From contig NMRA01000952.1 in the NCBI GenBank assembly GCA_002633005.1, positions 1 to 64,000 on the forward strand: a stretch of 64,000 bases of DNA, written 5' to 3'. This DNA is from Phoronis australis (lineage: Eukaryota; Phoronida; Phoronidae). Position numbers and translations under genes: made by a program. Every line of letters starts with the position of its first letter. The first letter of the stretch is position 1. This document shows, in pieces, positions 59,546-64,000 of this stretch. A model generated the notes under the pieces. The model saw only the letters and a list, made by a program, of their open reading frames with translations. It had not been told where the DNA came from and made no database searches.

Positions 59546-59645
59546 CATTTGAAGAAGTGACTGGAATGCTCAAAGTAAATACACGTGACACCGTGTCTTT
59601 GTCATTAACAGACCTCTTCTTGCGGGTATTGCACGAAGTTGAATC
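59546..59645 (-). CDS. ZP-domain membrane protein, exon with furin-type cleavage site
   Basis: Acceptor TTTTTTCAG, donor AATG|GTGAGT, 33 codons plus one base. It encodes DSTSCNTRKKRSVNDKD and a beta-strand-like tail. RKKR followed by Ser is a consensus furin cleavage site, in the position where ZP precursors are released from their membrane anchor, and the Cys just before it is typical for the end of ZP-C. Phase 0 at its start fits the exon at 63830-63989. Confidence 0.75.
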
Positions 59646-60616
59646 CTGAAAAAACGAGGTAAGAAACGTTGTAGAGGGGTTTCGTCTATTAGTGGAGTGC
59701 AGCGAACCAACAATATTGTCACCATGTGAGAAGTTCACCCGCTGTCAGGATGGAAGCTCTCCTATGTTATGAGTTATGAAAGCAAAGCTACCCAGTGATT
59801 TTGCCCTTAAAGATACTGTTTACCGTTTCATTTTTATTAAATACCTCATGAAACGGATCTTTACGCAAACAACTTTATTCGAAACCTAAGCACAAATAAT
59901 GCTCTTTAGACATGACATCGATTTTTTCAAAATAAACTGAATTTGAAACAGTTTTTTTAGTTTAGATTTTATTTTGGTATGGTGCAACAAGAAAAGATAG
60001 ATTCTGCCTTACTACGTGACCACCGTTCAAAAATAAGTGCGTGGCCAAAATTTATGGAAATGAAAACTTAAATAAGACACAATCTTAATCGATCGTTCAT
60101 TTTTTGGGGAAACGTCTCGGCAATATTTCTGGCGCACGATCTGACCATTATTTTGTCAGACATCTTAGTTAAACAGATGGTTGAATGAACTTCCTCACGG
60201 AGAATAAAATCGTTAAGATTTCAAGAAAAAGAACATTTATGCGCGCGACATGTGTTACGTGATTAGTTTCTACTTTGTTGGTAAGAAAAGATTCATAATC
60301 AAAGTGGGTGTTTTGTTAAAAAGATGCGGCTATTGTATAAAATCTAAAAATCGGAACCCGCTTTGTTAAAAATTGAATGGATTTTGATTTGACACGTTTT
60401 AAGAAAATAATGGAAGAGTTTAAATGATGTTTATTGATTAAATTGAAGGTTACATTTGAGGGCCTTTAACCTTTCTGGAACTCGACATTGTTTAGACTGT
60501 GTATAACGTTACACCACAACTATTTTAAATAAAATTGATGTCATTTGTAGAACTGTATACTGGCATCTGTTTACTGAAAATGGTCAAGACTTGACAATTT
60601 GTGAATGAGCGGTGGA

Positions 60617-60762
60617 TATATAAGTAGCGATGGGAGCAACTTAATTATCGCCTTGGCTACAGCTTCCTAGCTAGGGATTGCGTGTTATTTCTGGAAACTG
60701 ACTTCGTATAATGTTGATCTCCGGTATCTAAAGCCACAATGGAGAACGGTTACAGCACCTTG
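60617..60762 (+). promoter_or_regulatory. Possible TATA promoter and tiny first coding exon
   Basis: TATATAAG at 60617-60624, then about 115 bases to CACAATGG, a good start context, with eight codons (MENGYSTL) directly before a donor-like G|GTAAAT. It lies on the plus strand inside the ZP-gene intron. No downstream exon was identified, so this is only a pattern match. Confidence 0.25.
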
Positions 60763-61053
60763 GTAAATAGTTTGGAATTTAAGGAATTTAATCTCGTCTG
60801 TTGGCAAAACTTTGCGTCAAATTTCCGGATAATGGCTGTTGTATGGAGGAAACATTAAAAACTACCTGAGAAGAGACTCTCAATGAGAAATCAGAAGTGA
60901 TAACAGTCGCCAGGTGACGAGACTGGCTAGTCCACGAGTCGGATCCCTAAGAACTATCAGAGTTAGGTCATAAAAATTGGGGACATGTCGCGAGTCCGCT
61001 CAAAATAGTTCCACACAGAGACAACTTTTGAAATAGGGTAGCACAAGAAGCGA

Positions 61054-61160
61054 ATCACGATTATCAAGGACACAATCAGGTAATCAAGGACATACATGTA
61101 ATCACGTTATTAAGGACAGTATCACGTCATCAAGGACAGAATCACGTTATCAAGAACAGA
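61054..61160 (+). repeat. 20-bp tandem repeat (atcacgttatcaaggacaga), five units
   Basis: The last three units at 61101, 61121 and 61141 are exactly 20 bases apart. The first two are slightly longer and diverged (atcacgattatcaaggaca, atcaggtaatcaaggacata). Confidence 0.8.
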
Positions 61161-61539
61161 AATGCTCACTTGTCATTGCTACGTTGATGCTCCATGTAAC
61201 AAGATTATGTCGTACTTTAAATTACCTCGAGTGACTAAATGACCATCTATCAGTAAGATAAAAATACAAGTTAGTGTCGGCTTACGAAGTTAATGGTAGT
61301 AGGAACAGCGACGACATCAACGAAGAAACTGAAACATGTGACCCCACAACGCCATCTACGGCCAACTGAGGATTTTGCCACATTCAGCAAAAACTACGAC
61401 CCAGGACGACGCTGACGATCGAGATGACAAATACGTGGCCATGACAACAAAAGTTGACACCGACCGTGAAGTTCACTACTTTAGTGAGAGCGATGATTCA
61501 ACCCCGCGGCAACGATGATGTTGTGAATATGCAGTTGTT

Positions 61540-61819
61540 ACTAACATTAGTAGAGTAGCAGAAGCTGTAGTGTAGTGTTGTGGTAGAAGCTGTCGACCAC
61601 TATCATTAGTAGTGTAGTAGCAGTAGATATCACTAACACTTTAGTACAGTAGTAGTAGACTAGTAGTAGTGGTAGTAGTAGTAGTAGCTGTCACACACAT
61701 TAGTAGTGTACTAGTAGTAGCTGTCACTAATATTATTATTATTATCAGTAGTAGTAGTAGCTGTCACTAATATTATTATTATTATCAGTAGTAGTAGTAG
61801 CTGTCACTAATATTAGTAA

Positions 61820-61882
<63 letters not shown>

Positions 61883-61906
61883 CTGTCACTAATATTAGTA
61901 ATAGTA

Positions 61907-61937
<31 letters not shown>

Positions 61938-61961
61938 CTGTCACTAATATTAGTAGTAGTA

Positions 61962-61995
<34 letters not shown>

Positions 61996-62019
61996 CTGTC
62001 ACTAATATTAGTAGTAGTA

Positions 62020-62053
<34 letters not shown>

Positions 62054-62300
62054 CTGTCAATAATATTAGTAGTAGTAGTAGAAGTAGTAGTAGTAGAAGT
62101 AGTAGTAGTAGCTGTCACTAATAATAGTAGTAGTAGTAGTATTAGTAGCAGCAGCAGTAGTAGTTGTTGTTACTAACATTAGTAGTGCAGTAGCAGTAGC
62201 TGTCTCAAACATTAGTAGTGTAATATTGGTTGTTGTCACTAATTTTAGTAATGTAACAGTAGTAGATGTCACTTACTTTAGTAGTGTAGTATTAGTATCG
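61540..62300 (+). repeat. AGT satellite with higher-order units
   Basis: (agt)n or (tag)n stretches are punctuated by ctgtcactaatatt at 61721, 61761, 61801, 61883, 61938, 61996, 62054 and 62112 (slightly altered in places). The spacings are 40, 40, 82, 55, 58, 58 and 58 bases, so the microsatellite has been copied in larger blocks. Outer edges are diverged. Confidence 0.9.
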
Positions 62301-63639
62301 GTCACTAACGACGGTTATAGCCTAAAGTCTCCTAGAGTACGCTGAAAGCAACGGTTTATACTCCAAAGCACGGCCGAGCTATACCTCTGGAAGCAAGAGT
62401 TTGGAAAACGATCGCCACACCTTGGGCTCTGTTTGTACCAAAACAACAAGTCCTATCTTGGGCTCTTTAAAAATCACAAGAGGTGTTCAAATTTCATGTT
62501 TATCTGCTAAAAATGTGGTTCAACAGAAAAGAACGCAAGGAATGACCAGCCAATAAAAGAACATTGGTCAGAAAACCCCGAAAATTAGTGTTATTTCGCT
62601 ATTTTGAAAGACGTTGGAATAGCTCCATCAGCGGATTAAAAAGGGTTTTTACATGTTTATACGTTTACAACGGAATTCCTTAAGAAAAGTTTTGTTATTA
62701 ATAGAAATGAATAATTAATGTACAGATGGCACACTGAGCATGGAACAAGTAATCTTTTTGGCAGTCATTTCGGATTCCAATACAGCTGCAGATATTTATT
62801 CCAAGTATGTCGCTGATGGTATCACATATGTTCAAGTTACAACAAATCACTTCCAAAAGATTACTGGGGTTTTATTTTTATCTAACGCTGGTAACTGATA
62901 TGGATAGTGGCGGCCAGACTATAAATCCAAGGAGGTGACTATACTTGGGGGCAGATCACGTGACTACGGAACTTTTTTGAAAAGAGCATGGAAAATTCCA
63001 CTAGTAATTAAAGGTTCTTACTCAATTCACAAAATGGAAGAATTTCCCTTAACTGTCTATGGTATACAATAAGTGGAATGAGTTTCGTGAACGTAAGAAT
63101 GACGTACAAACACCACGTAAAATTGTGCGAGTATGCTTGGGACGTTACTACCAAAATGGTAGCCATTGAAGCGTGTACATGTATTCGCGATATAGTCTTC
63201 GATTGTAATTGTGAGGCATTTCATAAAACACTCAGTTGCCATCATTTTTCGGTATATCGTTGTGTTAAATATGTCATCTCATAAACCAGAAAAGAATGGA
63301 TTTCAAAAATCAGTCAACCAGGGGTTGAGTATAGGCTATCGAGTAGCAACGTAGTAACGCACCATGAGTTTACTTTTTAGTCAGACAATTCCATCACTGC
63401 TTTACACATGACTAGTTGTTACCGGAACTGTGACTGATACAGTGCTGTAGTGGTAAAATTAAAGGTAAATAGGCCCCCAAAGCCCACCGTACCGCTTTGA
63501 GCACTGAACGTAACTTACGGTGCGTAGGCGTGGGCGCTGCCTTCAAATGTCAAAAGTTGGTTGGCTGCGCTTACGTACGCCTAAGCCCCACTACAGCACT
63601 GGGCTGATGATAGGAGTTCAAGGTCTGCCACGAGCATGT

Positions 63640-63810
63640 CAAGATAGTGATGATGGTGATGTCAGATGATCATTGTGACGACTTGATGACAACGCTCACG
63701 GTGACAATGACGTCGATGATGACGATAAAGACAACGGTGGCGACGAAGAGGCTGATGATCACAACACCGTGAAGTTGATGATGCTGAGGGTGGTGGTGAT
63801 GATGAGGCCG
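63640..63810 (+). repeat. Degenerate GAT/GAC-rich repeat
   Basis: Irregular run of gatgatggtgatg-type triplets directly downstream (minus strand) of the ZP exon at 63830. Confidence 0.7.
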
Positions 63811-63829
63811 AAAATTAAAGAAGGCGTAC

Positions 63830-63989
63830 CTGCATTTTTTTGTCCTTGAAGAAGGTCATCTTGACTCTAAGTTTGACCGTGCTTTGTCGGTAAAATCTGA
63901 AGGCACTGAATTCAATGTATATATTGGACGTAGTTGCATTTGTTTCCGGCACTTTCGCATTTGCATGAGGTACATCGGTGCTTACACAT
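63830..63989 (-). CDS. ZP-domain protein, ZP-C exon (5' part of gene outside window)
   Basis: Acceptor TTTTTTCGCAG, donor ATGCAG|GTACGC. The frame includes NIYIEFSAFRFYRQSTVKLR, which matches the ZP-C core pattern (x-F-x-F-x-A-F-R-F, then V-x-L). In most ZP domains the strand after this has two conserved cysteines (L-x-C-x-V-x-x-C); here they are replaced (LRVKMTFF). That may mean a diverged disulfide pattern. The earlier ZP-N exons lie beyond the right edge. Exons in order: this one, 59546-59645, 56043-56293. Confidence 0.7.
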
Positions 63990-64000
63990 CTGCGAAAAAA

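Noticed and set aside
62066..62272. Thr/Tyr-rich 68-codon frame
   Set aside because: Translation of the AGT satellite.
1..64000. tRNA, rRNA or bacterial-type operons
   Set aside because: No tRNA B-box with a matching cloverleaf and no rRNA words were noticed by eye; gene structure is intron-rich and eukaryotic. A covariance-model scan would be needed to exclude tRNAs.

Overview
The window is nuclear DNA from a multicellular animal, most likely a marine invertebrate. The clues are GT-AG introns of 0.1-4 kb, animal-specific families (ADAM metalloprotease, SLC23 transporter, zona-pellucida-domain protein), many short mobile elements and satellites, and frequent TACATGTA words. I cannot name the species; an invertebrate deuterostome such as an echinoderm, hemichordate or amphioxus would fit, but that is inference. 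All three recognised genes are on the minus strand, and most of the sequence is intron, intergenic DNA or repeats.

Layout. (1) 1-20.5 kb holds scattered M12B (ADAM/reprolysin) exons: a propeptide-like exon at 20.3-20.5 kb, two weaker catalytic-domain-like exons at 19.0 and 18.0 kb, a clear zinc-site exon at 3.6-3.7 kb and a clear disintegrin exon at 2.0-2.2 kb. A diverged copy of the intron next to the disintegrin exon sits at the left edge, so the locus has been duplicated. (2) 20.5-30.3 kb is mainly repeats: large inverted repeats, foldback-like elements ending in G-rich minisatellites, and a near-identical tandem duplication. (3) 30.3-43.8 kb is a complete SLC23 (nucleobase-ascorbate transporter) gene. 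I could place 12 exons whose phases all agree and give one reading frame of about 659 codons. (4) 44.8-50.2 kb holds an unusual long frame with two in-frame stops, a broken family-B DNA polymerase fragment, and a few candidate exons of an unidentified gene. (5) 52.1-54.0 kb has two inverted-repeat elements and a 381-base gap. (6) 56.0-64.0 kb carries the last three exons of a ZP-domain membrane protein, whose introns contain a large AGT satellite and other tandem repeats.

The genes do not form a pathway. SLC23 is a sodium-coupled plasma-membrane transporter, while the ADAM and ZP proteins belong to the cell surface or extracellular matrix. The most interesting signals are a foldback-like element family whose inverted ends are arrays of an 8-bp unit (GGGTCGWG) and which is flanked by 7-9 bp direct repeats; a transporter exon whose 3' splice site has been triplicated at a 70-bp period; and SLC23 substitutions at positions that normally set substrate choice.
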